Source: CAYXGE01 sp964464435 (lineage in GTDB: Bacteria > Pseudomonadota > Gammaproteobacteria > Burkholderiales > Methylophilaceae). From it: a stretch of DNA of 33,105 nt. The stretch lies in assembly GCA_964464435.1 (NCBI GenBank), contig CAYXGE010000011.1, forward strand, positions 1-33,105, given 5' to 3'. Under the pieces are notes generated by a model, which saw only the letters and a list, made by a program, of their open reading frames with translations, searched no databases and was not told the origin of the DNA. Below, piece by piece: positions 16,459 to 24,286 of this stretch (its first letter is position 1; every line of letters starts with the position of its first letter). The position numbers and the translations under genes were made by a program.

Positions 16459-16626
16459 TTAAATTTTAAATAGCTTTACCACAACTATTGTTAGCACAAT
16501 TACTAGAAAATACTTTAGGTAGTGATTAACCCTGTCTGATTTTCTGCGAATTGTTTTACGTCTATCTGCACCACGATAAGCCTGCTTATTGCCTTCATAT
16601 AAAGGCCTTTCATTGCGCTCACTCAT
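16459..16626 (-). CDS. 55-residue cationic single-helix membrane protein
   Basis: A complete short gene between rlmD and the binding-protein gene. The product begins MSERNERPLYEGNKQAYRGA, continues with a strongly basic stretch (DRRKTIRRKSDR, residues 21-32) and ends in one hydrophobic helix (about residues 37-52, YLKYFLVIVLTIVVVK). AAGGAG sits 7 bases before the ATG, a strong ribosome site. It starts 17 bases after rlmD ends and stops 9 bases before the next gene, in keeping with an operon position. The positive-inside rule places the N-terminus in the cytoplasm. No family recognised. Confidence 0.72.
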   Translation of the reverse strand: MSERNERPLYEGNKQAYRGADRRKTIRRKSDRVNHYLKYFLVIVLTIVVVKLFKI

Positions 16627-16643
16627 TGCAAACTCCTTAGAGT

Positions 16644-17984
16644 TTATATTTTTTCAAATAGCGCAATAGACTCCACATGGGTGGTATGAGGGAACATATT
16701 AATCACCCCACACGCTTTTAATCGATACCCTTTTTGCAATACCAAAATACCTGCATCTCTTGCTAAGGTTGCTGGGTTACAAGACACATACACTATCGAT
16801 TTTGGGCTACTGCTCGTATCCTCTTGCGCATTTGCAAGTGACTTGACCAACTCCATTGCACCATCACGTGGCGGATCTATCAGCCATTTATCATAAGTAC
16901 CCAACGCCTTTAACGCGTCAGTCGCCATCATAAATAAATCGGCTTCATGAAACAAAACTTGAGTGTCTAGGCCATTAATTATTGCACTTTCTTTAGCACG
17001 TTTAACCAATGCAGCGGACCCTTCAAACCCCACTACTTGTGCGCCACTGCGCGCAATAGGCAAGGTAAAGTTACCTAAACCACAGAAGAAATCTGCAATT
17101 TTTTCACCTGCTTGTGGGTTAAGCAACTGCATGGCGCGGCGTATCATCACACGATTAATGTGCGGATTCACCTGTGTAAACTCAATGGGGCTAAAGGGGT
17201 AGCTTAAGTTGTACTCAGGCAATGAATAGCGCAAATCTGCACTGGCTGGATGCAACGGTTTTACAGTGTCTAAGCCTTTACTTTGCGTCCAAATATGCAC
17301 TTGGTGGGTATCTGCAAAAGCCTGTAATAAAGCTTCATCTTGGGGTTCTAACGGGTCCATAATGCGCACAACTAGCACCGTAATATTATCTTCACCCACA
17401 GCAATCTCAATCTGCGGAATGGCATCTCGAATGGTCAGTTGCATCAGCACTTCTTGTAACGGGGTAATCAGTGCAGACAAGTGCGGTGGCAATACTTCAC
17501 AGCTATTCATATCCACCACGTAGCGCGTTGCACGCTCATTAAAACCTACTAATACGCGAGACTTTGCTGGAACATAACGTGCGCGTAAACGCGCTTTATG
17601 ACGATACCCCCAAGTCGGGCCATATAAAGGCGGCAACATATTGTCTGCTTTTACGCGGCTTATATGCCATAAATTGCTTTCAAGCAACCGTTGCTTGGCC
17701 GCCACTTGCGCTGCCGCATCAAGGTGTTGTAATGCGCAACCACCACAACGCACGTAATGAGGACACTTGGGTTCAACACGTTGATTGGAGGCCTTAAGTA
17801 CATTAACAACCCGCGCAAACTCATACGTAGGCTTGCGTAATGTAGATTGATATTCAACGCGCTCACCGATAAGTGCGCCTTCAATAAAAATTGCTTTGCC
17901 ATCCACATGGGCAACACCTCTACCCTCTTGGTCTAATGACTCTATGGTAGCGAGTTGTGGTAAATTTTTTGAATAATTTTGCAT
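16644..17984 (-). CDS. rlmD: 23S rRNA (uracil-1939-C5)-methyltransferase
   Basis: 446 residues. N-terminal TRAM domain (about 1-65), a [4Fe-4S] cluster motif CPHYVRCGGC (Cys74, Cys80, Cys83; a fourth Cys near residue 162 in NSCEVLP), then a SAM-dependent methyltransferase domain with FFCGLGNFTLP (SAM site), DPPRDGA and the catalytic YVSCNPATLARD near the C-terminus. Length and motif order match RlmD (RumA) rather than RlmC or TrmA. Followed by the small membrane protein gene. Confidence 0.94.
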   Translation of the reverse strand: MQNYSKNLPQLATIESLDQEGRGVAHVDGKAIFIEGALIGERVEYQSTLRKPTYEFARVVNVLKASNQRVEPKCPHYVRCGGCALQHLDAAAQVAAKQRLLESNLWHISRVKADNMLPPLYGPTWGYRHKARLRARYVPAKSRVLVGFNERATRYVVDMNSCEVLPPHLSALITPLQEVLMQLTIRDAIPQIEIAVGEDNITVLVVRIMDPLEPQDEALLQAFADTHQVHIWTQSKGLDTVKPLHPASADLRYSLPEYNLSYPFSPIEFTQVNPHINRVMIRRAMQLLNPQAGEKIADFFCGLGNFTLPIARSGAQVVGFEGSAALVKRAKESAIINGLDTQVLFHEADLFMMATDALKALGTYDKWLIDPPRDGAMELVKSLANAQEDTSSSPKSIVYVSCNPATLARDAGILVLQKGYRLKACGVINMFPHTTHVESIALFEKI

Positions 17985-18060
17985 AGTTTAAATTTTACCG
18001 CATAAGTATTATGATGATTAATCTTTCAATCAATGAATGTTTAAAATTTTGGAGTTTACT

Positions 18061-18774
18061 ATGATTAAACAGCATGTAATATTAGGCACTGCATTCTTGA
18101 TTGCAAATGGCTTGATTTCTATTGCACATGCTGACAACACCATTACCGACCCCGAATCTGGTTGCAAGGTACTAAACTCTAAACCCCTAAAACTATACAG
18201 CGTTTCATGGCATGGTGCCTGCAAAGATGGCTATGCTGATGGTATCGGCAGTTTGCAATGGTATAGCAATGGCAAACCTAGCGGACGTTACGATGGTGAG
18301 TATAAAGCAGGAAAAATGGATGGTTTAGGCACATTTGCCATGCCCAATGGTAGCCGCCATACGGGGCATTACCTCAACAATATGCGCAATAGCCAAGGCG
18401 TCTATTTATGGGAGGACGGCACCCGTTATGAAGGACAGTTTTTTAACAACATGATGCACGGCGAAGGTGCCACACAATGGCCTGATGGCAGTTCTCATGT
18501 TGGCGAATACAAGCATGATAAGAAAAATGGCTTTGGCACGATGCGCTTAATCAAGCAAAATCCACATATCACTCAATATGAAAAGCAAGGGCAATGGCAA
18601 GGTGACTTTTTAGAAATACAAGGAATCTTCTTAGAAGATAACTTACTACTCACTTGCCGCCAAAAAGCTGAATGTTTGCAGAAACTTAGTAGTCATGAGA
18701 TGGTATTAAATGAGGCCAAAAACAATAGCGAACTAAAAGAAATTTTTAAAGAAATTGCCGATAACGGCGAATAA
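18061..18774 (+). CDS. Secreted MORN-repeat protein
   Basis: 237 residues from the ATG at 18061, chosen because GGAG lies 6 bases before it and the product then starts with a proper signal peptide (about 1-24, ending IAHA). Four or five MORN repeats follow (about residues 55-165), such as YDGEYKAGKMDGLGTFAMPNG and YEGQFFNNMMHGEGATQWPDG split across units; the C-terminal 60 residues are polar and helical. Bacterial MORN proteins are mostly uncharacterised beta-sheet scaffolds. Its last 42 bases overlap the 3' end of the FHA gene on the other strand. Confidence 0.85.
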   Translation: MIKQHVILGTAFLIANGLISIAHADNTITDPESGCKVLNSKPLKLYSVSWHGACKDGYADGIGSLQWYSNGKPSGRYDGEYKAGKMDGLGTFAMPNGSRHTGHYLNNMRNSQGVYLWEDGTRYEGQFFNNMMHGEGATQWPDGSSHVGEYKHDKKNGFGTMRLIKQNPHITQYEKQGQWQGDFLEIQGIFLEDNLLLTCRQKAECLQKLSSHEMVLNEAKNNSELKEIFKEIADNGE

Positions 18775-19500
18775 ACCTTTGCTTTCTTTAATTGAAATGG
18801 CCATTTTCACCCCCGCCAACTCAAATTCATCAGCATCATTAAGTAAATAATAATGTGAGCCAATATTGGTGCCGTTCACCACGGGGTAATTTAATCCTTC
18901 GCTATGCTTAATAAATATGCCTTGAGGGTTAGTAATGACATCTGCAACTTGCACCCCAGGCCAACCGATTGGGATACGCGGCTTATTAATCTGTAATACT
19001 CTACCCTGATTTGTGCCGCTGATGACAGTGAGTGACGCTTTAACCTTATCTACCATGTAAGACGCGACAATATTAGGATCTAAAACAAAATTAGCTGATT
19101 TGAGGTTGTTTTCAAGTGTTGGAGATGATGCTTGTTTTTTTGTTGCCGCGGCCCTAGCAGTTTCTTTTTGCACCAACACAGTTTGTTCAAAACCCGCGTA
19201 TTGAGCAAGGTCATCCTGTTCTACAAATTTTAAGCGGTAATTACCAACTTCAATGACATCGTTTGCTTGCAATATCGTTTTTTCAATGGCCTTACCATTA
19301 ACAAGAGTGCCATTAGTACTGCCCATATCAGCCACGGTATATTTGCCAAACAATAGGGTAATAATAAGGTGCTCATTGCTTACTGCTAAGCTGTCAATTT
19401 GGATATCACAAGAGGATAATCGTCCAACACTTACGCGCTTCTTTTTGAGGGGAAATTCGCCTAAAAAAGCGCCATCTCTAAAAATAAATAATTTTGCCAT
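18733..19500 (-). CDS. FHA domain protein with degenerate second FHA-like domain
   Basis: 255 residues, soluble. An N-terminal FHA domain (about 1-92) has the phosphothreonine-site residues: GR at 26-27, SNEH at 41-44 and GSTNG at 60-64. A linker with FEQTVLVQKE (about 103-112) could be a phospho-Thr site. A second FHA-like unit (about 153-237) has VVNGTNIGS and DADEFELAG echoes but lacks the GR and SxxH elements. No Ser/Thr kinase is in the window. Last gene of the dsbB-cysM-ydbH operon, 17 bases after the exonuclease. Confidence 0.85.
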   Translation of the reverse strand: MAKLFIFRDGAFLGEFPLKKKRVSVGRLSSCDIQIDSLAVSNEHLIITLLFGKYTVADMGSTNGTLVNGKAIEKTILQANDVIEVGNYRLKFVEQDDLAQYAGFEQTVLVQKETARAAATKKQASSPTLENNLKSANFVLDPNIVASYMVDKVKASLTVISGTNQGRVLQINKPRIPIGWPGVQVADVITNPQGIFIKHSEGLNYPVVNGTNIGSHYYLLNDADEFELAGVKMAISIKESKGLFAVIGNFFKNFF

Positions 19501-19517
19501 ACTGACTATTTAAATCT

Positions 19518-20294
19518 TTATATTTTCCAAGCCGCCATAAATTCTTGCCAATGCGGCTGCGTATCACTTGCTAAAGTTTCTCTAACCAAGGCAATTTCAT
19601 CTGCATAAGTACTTTTTGTTAGCGCACCACGCATCAGTTGAAAGCGCAAGAACACGAGATAAGTATTGGCTACATCGGTTTCACAGTAGTTGCGAATACC
19701 CTCAATATTACCATTTTTATAGGCTTCCCAAACTTTACTACCGTCCATACCCAACTTACCAGGGAACCCACAAAGCTGTGCGATTTGGTCTAATGGTGCA
19801 TTTGCACGGGCTTGATACATCGCAAGCAAATCCATTAAATCGAGGTGACGAGTATGGTAGCGGCTAATATAGTTGTTCCATTTAAACTCGCGGTCATCAT
19901 CGCCCATATCCCAATATCTTGGGGCTTGCACAGAGTTAATCATGCCTCGATAGTGCAATACAGGCAAATCAAAACCACCGCCGTTCCATGAAACTAAATT
20001 AGGGGTATATTTTTCTATACCATCAAAAAAGCGTTGAATCATTTCGGCTTCACTTGATTCAGCCGTACCCAACGTCCACACTCTAAAGCTATCACCTTCG
20101 CGTAAGGCACAGGATATAGCGACTACACGATGTTGCTGTAGTGGTAAAAATTCAGAGCCATTATTTTGCCTGCGCTGATGAAATGCAATATTAGCAACAT
20201 CCTCTGCCGATGTTTCTGCTGGCAAATCAAGTAGCGACTTTAAACCATCTGTATCAGGAATGGTTTCAATATCAAAGACAAGCGTTGGCAACAT
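19518..20294 (-). CDS. Predicted 3'-5' exonuclease (DNA polymerase B exonuclease-like, PF10108 type)
   Basis: 258 residues. RNase H-fold DEDDy-type exonuclease: VFDIETIPD at the N-terminus supplies the first two acidic ligands, LVSWNGGGFDLPVL the Exo II Asp, and YCETDVANTYLVFLR the Exo III Tyr/Cys..Asp region. This matches the conserved 'predicted 3'-5' exonuclease related to the exonuclease domain of PolB' family, common in betaproteobacteria. Probably cytosolic; substrate not known. Three bases after ydbL and 17 before the FHA gene. Confidence 0.87.
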   Translation of the reverse strand: MLPTLVFDIETIPDTDGLKSLLDLPAETSAEDVANIAFHQRRQNNGSEFLPLQQHRVVAISCALREGDSFRVWTLGTAESSEAEMIQRFFDGIEKYTPNLVSWNGGGFDLPVLHYRGMINSVQAPRYWDMGDDDREFKWNNYISRYHTRHLDLMDLLAMYQARANAPLDQIAQLCGFPGKLGMDGSKVWEAYKNGNIEGIRNYCETDVANTYLVFLRFQLMRGALTKSTYADEIALVRETLASDTQPHWQEFMAAWKI

Positions 20295-20297
20295 GGC

Positions 20298-20726
20298 TTA
20301 TTTCTTCGCCCAGCCGCTAGCACCCTCTACCCACCAGCCCGCTTGCGCTTTATCCATCCAGCGCTGTGCAAATGTGCTACGCACTTCATCCATCCATTCT
20401 GGGTGTCCATTTGCTGTTGCAATTTCCTTATATAATGCGTTACGGTCAGCATTTTCTGCAGCCACCAGCGTGTTTAAGCTGCCACGGTCTTTTAATGGCA
20501 CTGCACTCGCATCTCTCACTGCTACCAAGCCATTTTTAGCAAGGCCAACCACACCACTTGCATAATGTGGTGCAAGTTGTGCATGGCGATTTTGCATTGC
20601 GCTTTTTATCGCATTAATAGCAGGCGTATTGACCTCTAAGTCAGCCGCCGCCAAGGCATTTGGCGCTATCATGGTAGTCAAAAAAATGAGCCATATCGCT
20701 AGCATGCTTTGTTGAATAATTTTCAT
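20298..20726 (-). CDS. ydbL: YdbL family periplasmic protein (DUF1318)
   Basis: 142 residues with a signal peptide (about 1-26, ending PNALA). The mature part has the DUF1318 features: SAMQNRHAQLAPHYASGVVG, AENADRNALYKEIA and a C-terminal GWWVEG-like aromatic motif. In E. coli YdbL is encoded with YdbH and YnbE and is reported to assist or limit YdbH-YnbE assembly. Twelve bases after ynbE here. Slightly longer than the E. coli protein. Confidence 0.9.
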   Translation of the reverse strand: MKIIQQSMLAIWLIFLTTMIAPNALAAADLEVNTPAINAIKSAMQNRHAQLAPHYASGVVGLAKNGLVAVRDASAVPLKDRGSLNTLVAAENADRNALYKEIATANGHPEWMDEVRSTFAQRWMDKAQAGWWVEGASGWAKK

Positions 20727-20738
20727 GATTAGGGTTCC

Positions 20739-20924
20739 TTATTTTGTAGCAGGTTGTTCTGCTGATGGTTGCGCAGGTGCTTGTTGACCATTTTTAATTT
20801 GCCACACTTCATCAATAATTTTATCTGCCGCTTTTTCTGCTGCAGCTGCAGGAAAGTAAATATTGATGGTGACACAAGCAGGCAGTAGGCTTGCGAGGCT
20901 CAGACCAATTAACCATTTTTTCAT
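20739..20924 (-). CDS. ynbE: YnbE family lipoprotein
   Basis: 61 residues from the ATG at 20924; an upstream in-frame ATG at 20945 is less likely because GGAG sits between the two, 6 bases before the chosen start, and the shorter form gives a clean lipoprotein signal (lipobox LPAC, Cys17). INIYFPAAAAEKAADKIIDE is the hallmark of YnbE. In E. coli YnbE is an outer-membrane lipoprotein that pairs with YdbH to form an inter-membrane bridge. Lies between ydbH and ydbL as in E. coli. Confidence 0.93.
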   Translation of the reverse strand: MKKWLIGLSLASLLPACVTINIYFPAAAAEKAADKIIDEVWQIKNGQQAPAQPSAEQPATK

Positions 20925-20959
20925 TTTATTCTCCAAAAATCTCATTTGATGTTTGCATG

Positions 20960-22846
20960 CTATTTTACGACAGCCTTGGTATTGCCATCGATGACGCGCT
21001 GAATGCGTGCTAACAAATCACCCCAACCCACAGTGTGATTGTAACCTAACACGGTGATTGCAGGGATGCCACTTCCCTTAACGATGACGTATCCCTGTGC
21101 GGTTGACTCCACACCATTCATCTGGCAAATATCGTCTCGTAGCGCACAACTTAAGCCTAACTTTTCATAGTTAAACTGCTCAAAAAAACGTAAAACACTA
21201 CGCTGAATAGCCGCGGCAGCGCCAGCACCGCCTAGAGAAGAAATATTTTCTACTGCACGTTGTGAGATTTTTTTTGCATATTTGCCAGGGCTGCTATAAA
21301 CCTTTGCCTCAAAGGTCACTGGTTTCCAGTTTTGCATTTCTAAATTATTAATGTCGCCATCGAGCTTACCTTCTATGGCACCAAAGCTAAACGTGCGAGT
21401 TAAATGCCCTAAATCTAAGTTGCGTAAATGCATATTGGCAAACAAGTTGGGGGTTAGCCCGAGTGGATTTTGCATACTTAAGTCGGTCACTGTGGCTTGA
21501 CCATCAAATATATTAAACACCATCTCACCATTGGTGCTGAGATTGCCGTTTTGGTAAGTTACCAGTGGAATCTGGGCAGAAGCTTGACCTTGCATCAGTG
21601 GAAGTTTTAGCGCTTGGCTAAAAGCAGGCATGGCAATAGGGCTCAGCTCAGCACCCAAATGCCAATACCATAGTGTGCCAATACGAGCCGCAGATACGTC
21701 TTTTAAGTGTAATGCTCCGTCTAAAATTGGTAATTCAATTTGCGGAGCCGTCAGTGAAAATCGATTTAGTTGCACACTAATATCTGTTTTGCCCAAAGGT
21801 AGACTCAATAGTGCGCCACTTTCATAGGCAAAACGCGCTTGCTTAATATCATCATAACTCCAAGGGATATGTGCATTGATATTATAAAAAGCAAACTTTT
21901 TGTTTTTATCTTCAATATTAACAGCATTTAATTTCAAGGTAAAAGCGCTCAACTCGGCATTTTGTACCTTGACAGACAAGGCAGCCTTGCCATCGATTTC
22001 AGCATTATTAAATGCCGTTTTTTCTAACAATGGTTTGAAAATTAAAGGGTATGCAGTGGCTAAATCTAACTGCGGTAGCTCTGCATTAAAGGTTTCTAGA
22101 TAATAATCTTTTAAGCGCATATTGCCGCTAAAGTTGAGTGCGCCTACTTTATCAATATTGAGCTGGCCTGTTTCAACCTGTATGTGCGTATCATTAAGCA
22201 AGCCCTTTGCTTCTAAATGATGACCGCCACCACTGACATAGAATGGCTGCCAGAACATCTCGCCACTGTGCCAATCCAACTTGCTTTGCCAACGCAATTG
22301 CGTGCCTTCTTGCTTCACTTGCAATTGGAGTAGCCCCGTTAGTTTTTCAGCCGCATGTAAACCTGCCTCATCCGAAAAACTCGCTTCTTTTAGATTAAGC
22401 GTGGCATCAAAGCCCTGATTAAATTGCGCTAATTGCATACTAAAAGGCAACTTTAAGCCTTTTGCTTCAATATTGCCTTGCTCACATTGCCAAATAGTTT
22501 GAGTTTGACCTGATTTAAAAAAAGCTTCAGGTAACCAACATGAAAATTCCGCCTTAGCCCAATCATTAGCCTTTTGCTGTTTAAGCGATGTCAGCACAGT
22601 AAAATGTGGTTTAGCATGCAAATCCAAGTTGATTTCTGCATCACGGGCTTCAACATCTTGATAATGTAACTTTTTTACTTTGAGGAGCGCCCTGCTATTC
22701 GCTTTTAAATCGACTACTAACTCGGCCTGTTCCAAAGTTACTTGATTATCATGGCTGACTTTTTCAGCTGAAATTGTCATGCTACTTACTGCAAACGCTT
22801 GCGATGCATTAAGTAACACAATCAATAGAAGATGTTTAAGCCGCAT
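20960..22846 (-). CDS. ydbH: YdbH-like AsmA-type inter-membrane transport protein (short form)
   Basis: 628 residues; E. coli YdbH is about 880. The body is rich in alternating beta strands, as expected for AsmA-like/bridge-type lipid transport proteins. The C-terminal part holds the recognisable YdbH/DUF2993-like region: GGAGAAAAIQRSVLRFFEQF and the block after it with two Cys pairs, one in LSCALRDDICQMNG. The N-terminus (MRLKHLLLIVLLNASQAFA) looks like a short signal peptide rather than a membrane anchor. Identity rests also on the ynbE and ydbL genes downstream. Two bases after cysM. Confidence 0.85.
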   Translation of the reverse strand: MRLKHLLLIVLLNASQAFAVSSMTISAEKVSHDNQVTLEQAELVVDLKANSRALLKVKKLHYQDVEARDAEINLDLHAKPHFTVLTSLKQQKANDWAKAEFSCWLPEAFFKSGQTQTIWQCEQGNIEAKGLKLPFSMQLAQFNQGFDATLNLKEASFSDEAGLHAAEKLTGLLQLQVKQEGTQLRWQSKLDWHSGEMFWQPFYVSGGGHHLEAKGLLNDTHIQVETGQLNIDKVGALNFSGNMRLKDYYLETFNAELPQLDLATAYPLIFKPLLEKTAFNNAEIDGKAALSVKVQNAELSAFTLKLNAVNIEDKNKKFAFYNINAHIPWSYDDIKQARFAYESGALLSLPLGKTDISVQLNRFSLTAPQIELPILDGALHLKDVSAARIGTLWYWHLGAELSPIAMPAFSQALKLPLMQGQASAQIPLVTYQNGNLSTNGEMVFNIFDGQATVTDLSMQNPLGLTPNLFANMHLRNLDLGHLTRTFSFGAIEGKLDGDINNLEMQNWKPVTFEAKVYSSPGKYAKKISQRAVENISSLGGAGAAAAIQRSVLRFFEQFNYEKLGLSCALRDDICQMNGVESTAQGYVIVKGSGIPAITVLGYNHTVGWGDLLARIQRVIDGNTKAVVK

Positions 22847-22848
22847 GG

Positions 22849-23739
22849 CTAGGCAGGAAACACACCTGTAGAAAGATAGCGGTCGCCACGGTCACATACA
22901 ATGCTCACAATTACCGCGTTTTCAACACGTTTTGATAATTGCAAGGCAGCAAACAATCCACCACCCGATGAGATACCCGCAAAAATACCTTCTTCAGTCG
23001 CCAGCCTACGCGTAGTATTTTCTGCATCTTGTTGGCCCACATAAATTAAATCATCAACACGGCTTTTGTCATAAATTTTCGGCAAATAGGCTTCTGGCCA
23101 TTTTCGAATGCCTGGAATTTGCGCGCCTTCTTCAGGTTGTACGCCAATAATTTGAATGTTTGGGTTTTGCTCTTTAAGAAAGCGTGATGTACCCATAATC
23201 GTGCCTGTGGTGCCCATACTTGCCACAAAATGGGTGATTTTACCTTGTGTGTCACGCCATATTTCAGGGCCAGTGCCCTCATAATGCGCTTGCGGATTAT
23301 CCATATTACCAAATTGGTCTAACACCACGCCTTTGCCTTGCGTTTGCATATTTAATGCCACATCTCGCGCAAGCTCCATACTGCCTTCCTTAGAAGTCAG
23401 CACCAGCTCTGCACCATACGCTTTCATACTTTGACGGCGTTCAACACTTTGGTTTTCTGGCATCACCAATATCATTTTGTAGCCGCGCATGGCAGCCACC
23501 ATCGCCAGAGCTATGCCTGTATTGCCACTGGTTGCTTCAATTAGCGTATCGCCAGGTTTGATATCCCCACGCGCTTCTGCACGTGTAATCATGCTAAAAG
23601 CTGGCCTATCTTTTACCGAACCTGCAGGGTTATTACCTTCAAGTTTGAGTAATATAGTATTGCTGGTATTACCTGCCATACGCTGGAGCTTAACCAACGG
23701 CGTGTTACCAACAAAATCTCCTAAAGTTTTAATATTCAT
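22849..23739 (-). CDS. cysM: Cysteine synthase B
   Basis: 296 residues. Fold-type II PLP enzyme making cysteine from O-acetylserine and sulfide or thiosulfate. PLP Lys43 in NNPAGSVKDRPAF, the phosphate loop TSGNTGIA (residues 70-77), and the CysM-type substrate loop are visible; the Lys-rich CysK-specific elements are absent. Cytosolic. Its start overlaps the dsbB stop by 4 bases, giving a thiol-chemistry pair at the head of the operon. Confidence 0.93.
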   Translation of the reverse strand: MNIKTLGDFVGNTPLVKLQRMAGNTSNTILLKLEGNNPAGSVKDRPAFSMITRAEARGDIKPGDTLIEATSGNTGIALAMVAAMRGYKMILVMPENQSVERRQSMKAYGAELVLTSKEGSMELARDVALNMQTQGKGVVLDQFGNMDNPQAHYEGTGPEIWRDTQGKITHFVASMGTTGTIMGTSRFLKEQNPNIQIIGVQPEEGAQIPGIRKWPEAYLPKIYDKSRVDDLIYVGQQDAENTTRRLATEEGIFAGISSGGGLFAALQLSKRVENAVIVSIVCDRGDRYLSTGVFPA

Positions 23740-24236
23740 TTGTTTATTTTCAATAAATAAACCGCATAACCTGCAAAGCCAATAAAGGCAATGAGTGACA
23801 TTTGCGGTATGGTTAAACCAAGAAATGTCCAGTCAATCGCGGCGCAATCACCAGTGCCTTTAAATACTAAATCTAAGGCTTTTTTGAGTGGAAAGTGTTC
23901 AAACATATAATCAAAGCCCACCCCGCAATCGACAATCATTTCTTCTTTGTGAGCTTGTATCCACCAATGGCGAATAGCTACACCAGCGCCACCCAATGCT
24001 GTAAGCACTTGCAAAGCAGTAAAGCCTTTACTCAACAATGTGCGTGGGTTAAAAAATGCGCCAAGTAAAAATAACAACCCTAGGCCCATAAATACCATGC
24101 GTTGCGATATACACAATGGACATGGTTCTAAGTTGTAATGCGTTTGAATCCATAACGCCAAAGCAACCAAGCCAAAACAAGAAGCAAAGCCAATAAAATA
24201 GCCAGTTTTGCCAAGAAGAAAATTATTGAGCCACAT
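23736..24236 (-). CDS. dsbB: Disulfide bond formation protein B
   Basis: 166 residues, four membrane helices. Reoxidises DsbA and passes electrons to quinone. Both redox pairs are present: Cys39 and Cys42 in EPCPLCISQRM, and Cys104 and Cys131 in the second periplasmic loop (VDCGVGFDY ... GTGDCAAIDW). First gene of the seven-gene minus-strand operon and divergent from xseA. Confidence 0.95.
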   Translation of the reverse strand: MWLNNFLLGKTGYFIGFASCFGLVALALWIQTHYNLEPCPLCISQRMVFMGLGLLFLLGAFFNPRTLLSKGFTALQVLTALGGAGVAIRHWWIQAHKEEMIVDCGVGFDYMFEHFPLKKALDLVFKGTGDCAAIDWTFLGLTIPQMSLIAFIGFAGYAVYLLKINK

Positions 24237-24252
24237 ACGCTTACGCTATAAT
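24226..24252 (+). promoter_or_regulatory. Candidate sigma-70 promoter for xseA
   Basis: A perfect TATAAT at 24247-24252 lies 34 bases before the xseA start codon; TTGAGC at 24226-24231 is a possible -35, though the 15-base spacing is short. The -35 lies within the first codons of the divergent dsbB. Confidence 0.45.
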
Positions 24253-24286
24253 TAAAAAGAAATCATTTTAACGGAATACGCCTGTT

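Noticed and set aside
20260..20565. Plus-strand frame opposite ydbL and the exonuclease
   Set aside because: Lies entirely antisense to two well-supported genes and has no recognisable domain or ribosome site.
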